A stretch of DNA of 64,000 nucleotides from Jeotgalibaca sp. MA1X17-3 (GTDB taxonomy: Bacteria; Bacillota; Bacilli; Lactobacillales; Aerococcaceae): the NCBI RefSeq assembly GCF_021513155.1, contig NZ_CP090983.1, forward strand, positions 1,535,001 through 1,599,000. Direction: 5' to 3'. Numbering within the stretch: the stretch's first letter is position 1; each line of letters opens with the position of its first letter. The notes beneath the pieces were generated by a model. The model saw nothing but the letters and a program-made list of their open reading frames with translations. It made no database searches and had not been told where the DNA came from. Made by a program: the position numbers and the translations under genes. Below are positions 16,538 through 25,041 of this stretch, one piece after another.

Positions 16538-19144
16538 TTATTTTTTATTCAGACCAATGGTAACGACTTGATTTGGTTTAATTGTTACATTTTTATTTTC
16601 ATCAGCCTGAAACTCTTCATTTAAATTCAATGAACTGAACGTATAATCTTCTAAGTTCGTCAACTGAATAGTTGATGGTTCTGAAGTAGGATTAAAGTAT
16701 CTTAATACGAGCATATCTGAATTCTCAGCTTTTTTCAATGTACTCAACACACTATCATCCGCTTCTACTTGTAATAAACTGAATGAAGAAGGTACCACAA
16801 AAGAAACTGGATTTAATTTCATCGCATTATGTTCCATTTTGTTGTAACTAACAATTGGTGTTAGCCATTCTTTCGTCATTTTTCCAATCGCTACCGATTG
16901 AAGCTCGCTGTTATCAATTCTAAAGGCAAATTCTAGTTCAAGTTCCCCAATCATTTGAGAATCAGGAGTTGGAAGTTTAATTCCAGAAGGTCTGCCTGGG
17001 CGACGAACTAAGTTTTCTTTTCCAAGAACTCCAATCCCTCTGAATAGAGTAATTGCAATTGTATCAAATGTATCACCAATAATTTCATACTCACGAGAAC
17101 TATTAGTCATTACAGTAACTGAATCTATTTCAGATGACAAAGATACATGATTTAAGAATGGGTAAATTGGGTCTGGTCTTTCATTCCAGCCTTCTTCTTC
17201 CCAAACAGCCATCCCACGGTCTACTACAGAACGTTTCATCATACCAAATTGGTTGTCTGCATATGAAAAACTAGCTTTGATCCCGGTTGGTATCAACATT
17301 CTTAATCGTTGATCATCCGCTTGGTTATTCAATTGAACGGTTAAACCTATTGTTCGTTTATTGTAAGGAACTTCTAGTTTGAACGTAACATCGATATAAC
17401 TATCATTTTTCATTGATCTTCTAGATTCAAGGCTTTTAGGTACTTCAAATTGATAGCTAATCTCAACTACTGCTTCTTTTTCACCTTTTAAAATTTTTGT
17501 GCTTGCATTTTTAATACACTCACTAGAATAAATAGGTGTATCTCCTAGTAATGGTGAAAAATCATACTCATCACCATCATCGGCTACATTCTCAAGCTGA
17601 AGAACATGTTCATAGGTTTTATCAGTTTCTTTGTCTTTCATTGTTAATGTACCATTTGCTTGAGGAGTAATAGTAAAGTAATCTGTTTCTAAAGTACTAC
17701 TTTCTTCTCGTACTTTTTCTTTTGATGCTACTACTTCTTTAATAAATAATGTTTCATACCCCATTGCTGGCAACGGATGGTTCAACTGAATCGTATATTC
17801 GAAAAATGGATCGTAGTTACCATAATGAACAATTTGTCGATCAATCAATCCTGCATCAATAATTTCTTTTGACAATAGCTCATAAGGAACTTCAACACCA
17901 TCTTTATCAACTAGTACAAAGGAATCAAACTTAGTAATAACGGTTGAAGTAGATATTTCAGTGCGTTCATAAGGAACTAAATTAAATAAAGTTAGTCGAT
18001 CTAAATCATTATCTGCTTCAACTGCATCTACTATTCTTCGTTTGTAAAAATCAATGAGACGATCTGTTCGCTCTTCTGCATTCCAAAAACGTGCCATAAT
18101 TTCTCTGTGAACTTTGTCAGAACAACAAGCACCAATACTATCGTGCGCATGGTTTTTCATAATTTCTTTCCAAATTTCTTCAATTAATCCATGATGATAG
18201 TCAAATCCTAATGAATATGCAATAGATGCAAGTGGCTCTAGGATCGAAGTGATTTTATTTTCAATTCTTGTGTTTGCTGCTTTAATATCCATTCTTGTAG
18301 AGAAAATACTACGATGAACTCTACTATATTTACCATCAATAAATTCACCTTTAATTGTATCTAAACCTTTTTCTTTTTCTATTTCTTCAAAGATATTTTC
18401 ATAACGACTCAAGAAAAATTCTCTATCTGGATAAACTTTTTCAAGTTTTTCTATTACTTCAAAAATATCTTTTTGAATCGGCATTTGGTCATGACCATTC
18501 GGTAATAGTAAATGTTTGGTTGTTGCTCTTTTGTCTAGGACACCAAAGTATTTATCCATTCTCGTTTTAAGAGCTTCTTCATCTTGTGGAAGATATTTTC
18601 CAATCGCGTAACCTAGAGGCATCAATTGAACTAATACTTTTGACCCATCATCACTTTCCCAGTAAAATTCAGTCTTATCTGTACCATGATGTTCAGAAAT
18701 TCCTCTCCAAAAAATGGAGTACTTGATATCAAATCCATTTAAAATTTGAGGCATTTGAGAGGTTTGTCCAAAAGAGTCCGGAAGATAACCAATTTTCATT
18801 GGACTACCAAATTTTGCCGAATCTTTTAATCCGTATAATAGATTTCGAACAATTGATTCTCCACCAATCACCATTTCGTCTGTTTGACTATACCAAGGTC
18901 CAACAATCAGTCTTCCTTCTTGAACAAGTTTAGTAACACGGTCTCTATTTTCAGGGCATACTTCAAAATAATCTTCCAAGATAGCCGTTTGACCATCTAA
19001 AACATAATTGGGATAGTCAGGATTTGTTTCTAACATCTCCATAATTTCTTCCATATTGTTTACTAATAGAATCCGAGACTCTTCCGTTGTAAAGTACCAC
19101 TCGCGATCCCAATGCATGTGGGGAACTATATGAACCTTTTTCAT
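16538..19144 (-). CDS. mngB: GH38 alpha-mannosidase, probable (6-phospho)mannosylglycerate hydrolase
   Basis: An 868-aa cytoplasmic glycosidase of family GH38. The N-terminal catalytic domain starts KKVHIVPHMHWDREWYFT, containing the HxHWDREW zinc and substrate motif. The nucleophile region GYLPDSFGQTSQMPQIL follows (about 113-129), and further zinc/active-site segments include NHAHDSIGACCSD. C-terminal beta-sandwich domains complete the usual length. Its place between a fructose-type PTS transporter and a glycerate kinase suggests the MngB role: cleaving imported mannosylglycerate 6-phosphate into mannose 6-phosphate and glycerate. A different alpha-mannoside is possible. AGGAGG lies 8 nt before the ATG; mngA ends 28 bp upstream. 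Confidence 0.9.
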   Translation of the reverse strand: MKKVHIVPHMHWDREWYFTTEESRILLVNNMEEIMEMLETNPDYPNYVLDGQTAILEDYFEVCPENRDRVTKLVQEGRLIVGPWYSQTDEMVIGGESIVRNLLYGLKDSAKFGSPMKIGYLPDSFGQTSQMPQILNGFDIKYSIFWRGISEHHGTDKTEFYWESDDGSKVLVQLMPLGYAIGKYLPQDEEALKTRMDKYFGVLDKRATTKHLLLPNGHDQMPIQKDIFEVIEKLEKVYPDREFFLSRYENIFEEIEKEKGLDTIKGEFIDGKYSRVHRSIFSTRMDIKAANTRIENKITSILEPLASIAYSLGFDYHHGLIEEIWKEIMKNHAHDSIGACCSDKVHREIMARFWNAEERTDRLIDFYKRRIVDAVEADNDLDRLTLFNLVPYERTEISTSTVITKFDSFVLVDKDGVEVPYELLSKEIIDAGLIDRQIVHYGNYDPFFEYTIQLNHPLPAMGYETLFIKEVVASKEKVREESSTLETDYFTITPQANGTLTMKDKETDKTYEHVLQLENVADDGDEYDFSPLLGDTPIYSSECIKNASTKILKGEKEAVVEISYQFEVPKSLESRRSMKNDSYIDVTFKLEVPYNKRTIGLTVQLNNQADDQRLRMLIPTGIKASFSYADNQFGMMKRSVVDRGMAVWEEEGWNERPDPIYPFLNHVSLSSEIDSVTVMTNSSREYEIIGDTFDTIAITLFRGIGVLGKENLVRRPGRPSGIKLPTPDSQMIGELELEFAFRIDNSELQSVAIGKMTKEWLTPIVSYNKMEHNAMKLNPVSFVVPSSFSLLQVEADDSVLSTLKKAENSDMLVLRYFNPTSEPSTIQLTNLEDYTFSSLNLNEEFQADENKNVTIKPNQVVTIGLNKK

Positions 19145-19172
19145 TATTAATTTCCTCCTAATTTATGTTTTC

Positions 19173-21080
19173 TTACTTAACTTCAGATAGTTTTGATAAC
19201 TTATTTTTTCTCGTTAGAATTAATAGAACAGTTGAAATAGCAGCTCCTAATAGAGCAGATCCTAGCCAAACACCAATTCCCATTAAAGAAGAAACATTCT
19301 CTAATAAGAATAGAGAAAAAATACCGGCTCCAGGAACACTTAGACCTACACCTGCTGTAGTAACGATTGCACCTGTTATTGCAGAACCTACACTAAGTGA
19401 AGCAATAACTCTTATCAGATCATTCATCATGAAAGGAATAGCCCCTTCGGTAATCCCCGCTAAACCAAGTAACCATGTTTGTTGTCCAATTTCTTTTTCT
19501 TGCTCTGTATATAAATCTTTTCCAAATACGACTGCTCCTGTAATTGCGAATGCAGAAACCATTTTTACAGAGGCAAAAGCAGCGTACGGTACATAGTTGC
19601 CACTTGCCATCGCTGCAATACAGAATGCATATGCTGCTTTGTTGACAGGTCCACCTAAATCAAAGGAAACCATAATTCCTAATACAGCTCCAAGTGCAAG
19701 TGCACTACCGCCTTGTAGAGTATCTAACCATGAAACAAGCTGTTCATTTAACCAAGTAACTGGAGTACCTAGAACAAATAACATAATCGTTCCAACTAAT
19801 AATGTACCTAATACTGGATAAACCCAGAAGCTTACAAAACCTGCAAAAACACCTTTTGGTTTAATATAAATTTTCATGTACTTCATAATATAACCAGCAA
19901 CTAGACCACCAAGCATACCACCAAGAAAACCAGAGCCAATCATATTAGCAGCAAAACCGGCTGCAAGTCCAGGTGTCAAACCAGGTTTATCGGCAATGGA
20001 ATAAGACATATAACCCGCTAAAATCGGCACCATTAGAGTTCCTAGCAATCCACCACTTAATTGACGATACATATTCAACCAACTACCTGGTGTATTATAC
20101 AGTTCCTGTAATCCAAACCCTTGAGTTACTAAGGTAGCAAAGGTAAGCAACATTCCACCGGCAATAATTATCGGGATAATGTAAGAAATACCTGTTAAAA
20201 CTGAGTTTTTAACTTCATTTTTAAAGGATAATTTTGTTTCCTCTACTTCTTCAAAGTCATTATTTACTACTTGACCATCATAACTTTTTCCTTTTTCAAT
20301 AATTTGTTCCATTAAAGTAGAAGCATTTCTCAATGGATCAGCAACATTTGTTTTAATTGAAGGAAGATGTGCATATCTTTCTGGATCTTTGACAATTACA
20401 TCAACAGCAAATATGATTCCCTTGGCTTCTCTTAATTGTTTTGCTGTATGCTTGTCTTCAATTCCATTTGCTCCTTGTTTTTCAACAAAGATATTTACTC
20501 CTGCTGCTTTTGCTGCTTTTTGCAAAGCTTCTGCTGCCATGTACGTGTGTGCGATTCCAGCAGGACAAGCGGTAACTCCTAAATATACTTCTGCATCTTG
20601 AATGACTTCTTTTTCTTCTTTTTCTTGTTCGCCAAGCAATTCATAAACTTCATTAGAGGTACTTGCTGTCAGAAACTGATTAAAGTAATTTTCGTCAGAA
20701 AGTCTCGTTGCTAATTCAGCGAGTAACGTTAAGTGTGTGCTTCCTGCTTCTTCTTCAGGTATTGCTAGCATGAATAGTAATTTTACTTTGTTATTAGGAT
20801 CAAGACTTTCATAATCAGTAAGCTCATTTTTTAAACGAAAAACTGCTACCGAAGCTTCTTTAACTGTTTTGGATTTCCCGTGAGGAATAGCTAAACCATT
20901 TTCAAAGCCAGTTGCAGAGAGTGCCTCTCTTTCGTAAATCGCTTTCATAAACTCTTTATCGGAATGAATTTTCCCATTTTCGTATAGGGACTGTACCATT
21001 AGTTCTAAAACTTCTTCTTTTGAATTTACGTCTACGTCCAAGTGAATTAATTCTGGTGATGTTATTTTTTTGAGATCCAT
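19173..21080 (-). CDS. mngA: PTS fructose-family EIIABC, probable 2-O-alpha-mannosyl-D-glycerate transporter
   Basis: A 635-aa transporter that imports and phosphorylates its sugar at phosphoenolpyruvate expense. Domain order: EIIA of the fructose type (about 1-150, active His in ENGLAIPHGKS), EIIB (about 165-265, active Cys in VTACPAGIAHTYMAAEAL), then EIIC with eight or more membrane helices (about 290-625). This A-B-C order matches MngA/HrsA and fructose permeases. With GH38 mannosidase and glycerate kinase downstream, mannosylglycerate is the best substrate guess; fructose is less likely because no 1-phosphofructokinase gene is present. GAGGAGG is 8 nt before the ATG. A terminator-like hairpin sits in the leader, suggesting regulated readthrough. 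Confidence 0.9.
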   Translation of the reverse strand: MDLKKITSPELIHLDVDVNSKEEVLELMVQSLYENGKIHSDKEFMKAIYEREALSATGFENGLAIPHGKSKTVKEASVAVFRLKNELTDYESLDPNNKVKLLFMLAIPEEEAGSTHLTLLAELATRLSDENYFNQFLTASTSNEVYELLGEQEKEEKEVIQDAEVYLGVTACPAGIAHTYMAAEALQKAAKAAGVNIFVEKQGANGIEDKHTAKQLREAKGIIFAVDVIVKDPERYAHLPSIKTNVADPLRNASTLMEQIIEKGKSYDGQVVNNDFEEVEETKLSFKNEVKNSVLTGISYIIPIIIAGGMLLTFATLVTQGFGLQELYNTPGSWLNMYRQLSGGLLGTLMVPILAGYMSYSIADKPGLTPGLAAGFAANMIGSGFLGGMLGGLVAGYIMKYMKIYIKPKGVFAGFVSFWVYPVLGTLLVGTIMLFVLGTPVTWLNEQLVSWLDTLQGGSALALGAVLGIMVSFDLGGPVNKAAYAFCIAAMASGNYVPYAAFASVKMVSAFAITGAVVFGKDLYTEQEKEIGQQTWLLGLAGITEGAIPFMMNDLIRVIASLSVGSAITGAIVTTAGVGLSVPGAGIFSLFLLENVSSLMGIGVWLGSALLGAAISTVLLILTRKNKLSKLSEVK

Positions 21081-21121
21081 CTTGTTTTCCCTCCTCTTTC
21101 TTATGAACTAAGAATAGCACG

Positions 21122-21150
21122 AAAAAAAGGAGTTTCTAGGAAACCCCTTT
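21122..21150 (-). terminator. Intrinsic terminator hairpin in the mngR-mngA intergenic region / mngA leader
   Basis: Minus-strand AAAGGGGTTTC-CTA-GAAACTCCTTT, an 11-pair stem with one G-U pair and a 3-nt loop, runs straight into seven T. It is only about 40 nt upstream of the mngA start codon, too close for a promoter between them. It either ends the regulator transcript or works as an attenuator for the operon. Confidence 0.8.
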
Positions 21151-21185
21151 CTATTCCACACTATTCATTTTTTTTCTTATAAACC

Positions 21186-21201
21186 TGTGTATATTTACAC
21201 A
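21186..21201. promoter_or_regulatory. 16-bp palindrome upstream of mngA, candidate operator
   Basis: TGTGTA-TATT-TACACA is a perfect inverted repeat with 6-bp arms. It overlaps the mngR stop codon and lies about 105 bp upstream of mngA. RpiR-family proteins bind palindromic sites near the genes they control, so it is a candidate mngR site. This is inference from symmetry and position. Confidence 0.4.
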
Positions 21202-21916
21202 TACTGTTGATATTTTTCAAACAGAGAGTTTAATGTAACTAATAAAGGTGCCTTATCTGTAATATTATATCCTTTTAAAAATTTAGCAGGAGAATAACAA
21301 AAAAGTGAATAATCTGCTAATTTTTGTAAAGAATTGTCTGAGAGCGTAGTAATCGATACAAGTGTATGGTTTTTATTTTTAATAGCAGTAGCTATTTTGA
21401 CTAGTTGTTCTGTTTCTCCGGATAAACTAACTAATACAAAAACTTTTTTTCATCACTTTCATTTTCATATAGAACTTCATGTTGATAGGTATAAAAAACA
21501 CTTTTCCCATCTAGAATTTGAAAGCTTTTTACATAGATTTTTGTAGGATAAGCAGTTTGTCCTACTGCAAAAAAAATAATTCGTTTTGCTGCAAGAAAAT
21601 GGCGAATAATTTTTTCTTCTCGTTCATGATCAATTAGCTCAAACGTTTTATTGAGTAGATTCTTTTGATTATTATCTTCATCTACTTTATTTTGAGTTTC
21701 ATTTTTTAATGCAATCTTCAATTCAGAAACACCATCATAACCTAATTTATGACTTAATCTTGTAATTGAATTTGGAGAAATATAAAGATCCTCTGCTATT
21801 TTTTTGATAGAAAGCATATGAATCTGCAAGCGATTCTTCTGTAAGTAACTAATGATAGAATCATCTGTATCATTTAATTTAAACTCATAGTTTAGTATTC
21901 TTTCATCAAATAGCAT
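21195..21916 (-). pseudogene. RpiR/MurR-family transcriptional regulator with a -1 frameshift (mngR-like role)
   Basis: An N-terminal HTH_6 domain (about 1-77; LSIKKIAEDLYISPNSITRL) and a SIS sugar-phosphate-binding domain. As written, the frame from ATG 21916 stops at 21431 after 161 aa. The SIS domain continues in another frame (VLVSLSGETEQLVKIATA ... SLFEKYQQYV) to a TAA at 21195. Adding one A to the seven-A run (plus-strand T run 21444-21450) yields an unbroken protein of 240 aa, the usual family size. It may be a sequencing undercall, a true mutation or -1 slippage. The gene sits upstream of mngA on the same strand, so it probably controls mannosylglycerate use. AAGGA lies before the ATG. 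Confidence 0.82.
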
Positions 21917-21956
21917 CTTTACATTCCTTCCAATAATTCATTATAAAAACAGTTCA

Positions 21957-23267
21957 TTATTTTTTGTTGTTTTTCATACGTCTTTGTTTGCCTTCTTGTC
22001 GTTTAATTTGCTCGTTCAATTTCCGTTTATATCCAGGTTTGATATTTTTCTTTGCTTTCGTTACCATCCCTTTTATTCGGTGATCTGGCTCTTCGATTTT
22101 TTTGGTTGGTCGTTTTTCTCTTCTATTACGATCCTCTACTTCTACAAGCTCTCCATTTTTTATACGGACTGCTTTAAAAATAATTCCCATATTTTCTAAA
22201 ACTTGTACAGACCCTTCGTCATCCGGTCCATATAAAGTTATCGCTGTTCCAGGCATGTTCTTTCTTCCAGTCCGTCCAATACGGTGAACAAAAAACTCAG
22301 ATTCTCTCGGGATTTCATAGTTAATAACATGAGAAACTCCTTCAATATCTATTCCTCTAGCTGCTAAATCGGTTGCTACAAGAAATTGGAATTCTAAGTT
22401 GTGAATACGTCGCATGATTCGTTTTCTTTCTCGCGCAGGAACGTCACCATGAATAACTGCACATTCAAATCCTCGTTCTTGTAGTCCTTTTGCAATTTCA
22501 TTTACTTTTTGTTTTGTGTTTGCAAAAATAAGAGAAAAATATGGTTGACCTAACGATAATACTTCTGAAAGGACATTTATTTTTTCTTGACCTCTCGTTG
22601 CTAATAACAAGTTCTCAATCGTAGGAGCAATAATATCCTTAGGTGCTAGTTTTACAATTTCAGGATTCTCCATATATTTTTTTAAGAATGGCTGTAGCTT
22701 ATTAGGTATTGTCGCAGAAAATACCAACATCTGCAATTCGGCTGGTAATCGTGTGGCGATTTCATCCACATCATGTAAGAATCCTAAATCTAATGTCATA
22801 TCTGCTTCGTCAATAACAAAAGAAGTTGCAGTATAAATTTTTAAAGCTTGTTCACTTACTAGGTCCAAAATTCTTCCTGGAGTTCCAATTACAATATGTG
22901 GCTGTATATTTTGTAGTTTTGTAATTTGACGTTTTTTATCCGTTCCACCTACAAAATTAGAAACTCTAATTTCTTTTGGAGCACCTTCTACTAGCTGTAG
23001 AGATGCTTGATAAAGTTGTTCGGCTAATTCTCTACTAGGGGACGTTATAACCACTTGAACCTCATCTTTATCTGGGTCAATCGTGTTTAATAATGGTAAT
23101 AGAAAACTATGGCTCTTACCTGATCCTGTTTGTGATTGTCCAATTACACTTTTTTTGTTTTGGATAATAGGAATAATTTTTTCTTGTATTTCGGTTGGTT
23201 CTTGAAACCCTAATTGGGAAATAGCTTCCAGCAAAAATGGTTTTAGTTTATATTTTTCAAAATTCAT
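21957..23267 (-). CDS. cshB: DEAD-box ATP-dependent RNA helicase, CshB-like
   Basis: A 436-aa RNA helicase that remodels structured RNA, with roles in ribosome assembly, mRNA decay and cold adaptation. Motifs in order: Q motif (FQEPTEIQEKIIP), I (GQSQTGSGKS), Ia (PSRELAEQ), Ib (TPGRILD), II (DEAD in FVIDEADMTLD), III (FSATIP), IV-V (ATDLAARGIDI) and VI (HRIGRTGR). A Lys/Arg-rich tail follows. Its length and the divergence from CshA-type helicases (about 500 aa with long tails) suggest CshB. GAGGTG lies 8 nt before the ATG, and an extended -10 promoter is 36 bp upstream. It is divergent from zwf. Confidence 0.92.
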   Translation of the reverse strand: MNFEKYKLKPFLLEAISQLGFQEPTEIQEKIIPIIQNKKSVIGQSQTGSGKSHSFLLPLLNTIDPDKDEVQVVITSPSRELAEQLYQASLQLVEGAPKEIRVSNFVGGTDKKRQITKLQNIQPHIVIGTPGRILDLVSEQALKIYTATSFVIDEADMTLDLGFLHDVDEIATRLPAELQMLVFSATIPNKLQPFLKKYMENPEIVKLAPKDIIAPTIENLLLATRGQEKINVLSEVLSLGQPYFSLIFANTKQKVNEIAKGLQERGFECAVIHGDVPARERKRIMRRIHNLEFQFLVATDLAARGIDIEGVSHVINYEIPRESEFFVHRIGRTGRKNMPGTAITLYGPDDEGSVQVLENMGIIFKAVRIKNGELVEVEDRNRREKRPTKKIEEPDHRIKGMVTKAKKNIKPGYKRKLNEQIKRQEGKQRRMKNNKK

Positions 23268-23303
23268 TTATTACACCTCAAATATTCTTTTTTCTTCTGT
23301 GTC

Positions 23304-23333
23304 ATTATAGCACAAAAAAATGGTTATTCTTAA
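23304..23333 (-). promoter_or_regulatory. cshB promoter with extended -10
   Basis: Minus-strand TGCTATAAT: a perfect TATAAT (23304-23309) with TG one base upstream. A weak TTAAGA (23328-23333) lies 18 bp further upstream. Confidence 0.6.
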
Positions 23334-23399
23334 TGGTTGTCTTGAAATACTTACACATTCATTAATTGATTTATAAGAAAAGGAAGTAAACTTAAAGAG

Positions 23400-23428
23400 T
23401 TGCTAATGAAAAATGCTAATAGTATAAT
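23400..23428 (+). promoter_or_regulatory. zwf promoter
   Basis: TTGCTA (23400-23405), a 17-bp spacer and perfect TATAAT (23423-23428), about 40 bp before the zwf start. Confidence 0.7.
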
Positions 23429-23468
23429 GAAACAATGAATGTTTTTTATTATACGGAGGAGGATTCCC

Positions 23469-24986
23469 ATGATTAACGAAAATAGCGCACTGTTTACCAT
23501 CTTTGGGGCAACAGGAGATTTGGCTCACCGCAAGTTGTATCCTTCATTGTTTCGACTTTATAAAAAGGGATATATCAATGAACACTTTGCAGTAATAGGC
23601 ACAGCTCGTCGGGAATGGACCAATGAATATTTTCATGAAGTTATTTCTGATTCCGTCAAAGATTTAGTAGACGATCCAGAGCAACTACATACATTTTTAT
23701 CCCATTTTTACTATATCTCACATAATGTAAAAGATGCCGAACATTATGTAGAGTTAAAACGATTGTCTGAAGAATTAGATGAAAAGTATTCGTTGAAAGG
23801 AAACAGAATTTTTTATCTCGCAATGGCTCCCCAATTCTTCGGCGTTATCGCTGATATGTTAAAAGATAAAAACCTACTGACTGAAGAAGGCTTTAATCGT
23901 TTAATTATCGAAAAGCCTTTTGGAAGTGATTTAGAATCAGCTACCAAATTAAACGAACAGCTACGACGATCTTTTAATGAAGATCAAATTTATCGAATTG
24001 ATCATTATCTTGGAAAAGAAATGGTACAAAATATCTCTGCCGTTCGTTTTTCTAACATGATTTTTGAAGCTCTATGGAATAATAAATACATTGATAATAT
24101 TCAAGTAACCTTATCTGAAACAGTTGGCGTTGAGGATCGTGGCGATTATTATGATCAAAATGGTGCTTTACGTGACATGGTGCAAAACCATGTGCTTCAA
24201 ATCTTAGCTTTATTAGTAATGGAACCACCTATGTCCTTAGATGGTAGAGATATACGAAGCGAAAAAATTAAAGCCTTACGTTCTTTACGACTGTATACTA
24301 CTCCAGAAGAAGTTAGAAGGAATTTTGTTCGTGGACAATATACATCTTCTAATGAAGACGAAAAGGGATATCGTGAAGAACCAAAGGTAGCCGCTGATTC
24401 ACAAACAGAAACGTTTGTAGCCGGAAAAATCCATGTAGATAACTTCCGTTGGGCTGGTGTCCCCTTTTATATTCGTACCGGTAAAAAAATGGCTCAGAAA
24501 GAAACGTATATTCATATACAATTTAAACACGTCGCTATGAATATTTTTCCCGATGAGGGTGTAGAAGAAGTTGCAGAACCAAATATTCTAACTATTCACA
24601 TTTCACCATTAGAAGGTTTTTCTCTGCGATTGAACTCAAAAAGAATCGGACAAGGAACAGAGATCAAAAATATTCGGATGCATCAAATTTTTGATGAAAA
24701 GACACAAGCGAATAGTCCTGAAGCATATGAACGTTTGCTTCTAGATAGTTTACAAGGAGATCCTACTAACTTTACTCATTGGGAGGAAGTGGAACAGTCC
24801 TGGAGGTTTATAGATAATATTCGTAATGCTTGGGACGAACTACCCTGTGATCCTTATGAATATGAGAGTGGAACAATGGGTCCAGAGGCAAGTTACGACC
24901 TATTAAAAGAAGATCATTTTGACTGGATTGAATTTAATTGGAGTCCTAAAAACGGTGAAAATCATTCCTATACAAATATGGAGTAA
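23469..24986 (+). CDS. zwf: Glucose-6-phosphate 1-dehydrogenase
   Basis: A 505-aa enzyme for the first step of the oxidative pentose phosphate pathway, oxidising glucose 6-phosphate to 6-phosphogluconolactone with NADP+. The N-terminal nucleotide-binding motif FGATGDLAHRKLYPSLF and the active-site signature RIDHYLGKEMVQN (with the catalytic His pair region) are intact, and EKPFGSDL precedes it. Length is normal. ATG 23469 follows GGAGGAGG; the longer frame from 23439 overlaps that site and is rejected. It is monocistronic, with its own promoter and terminator, and works with gnd at 2.8-4.3 kb. No lactonase gene is visible in the window. Confidence 0.97.
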   Translation: MINENSALFTIFGATGDLAHRKLYPSLFRLYKKGYINEHFAVIGTARREWTNEYFHEVISDSVKDLVDDPEQLHTFLSHFYYISHNVKDAEHYVELKRLSEELDEKYSLKGNRIFYLAMAPQFFGVIADMLKDKNLLTEEGFNRLIIEKPFGSDLESATKLNEQLRRSFNEDQIYRIDHYLGKEMVQNISAVRFSNMIFEALWNNKYIDNIQVTLSETVGVEDRGDYYDQNGALRDMVQNHVLQILALLVMEPPMSLDGRDIRSEKIKALRSLRLYTTPEEVRRNFVRGQYTSSNEDEKGYREEPKVAADSQTETFVAGKIHVDNFRWAGVPFYIRTGKKMAQKETYIHIQFKHVAMNIFPDEGVEEVAEPNILTIHISPLEGFSLRLNSKRIGQGTEIKNIRMHQIFDEKTQANSPEAYERLLLDSLQGDPTNFTHWEEVEQSWRFIDNIRNAWDELPCDPYEYESGTMGPEASYDLLKEDHFDWIEFNWSPKNGENHSYTNME

Positions 24987-24992
24987 TTGGAA

Positions 24993-25041
24993 CAATAAAA
25001 GAAAGAGAGCTGAGATTTCCTCAGCTCTCTTTCTTTTATTG
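24993..25041. terminator. Bidirectional terminator between zwf and nrnA
   Basis: A long perfect stem: AAGAAAGAGAGCTGAG pairs with CTCAGCTCTCTTTCTT, extended by A-T pairs to about 21 bp, with a short ATTTC loop. It overlaps the end of nrnA on the minus strand. Confidence 0.95.
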
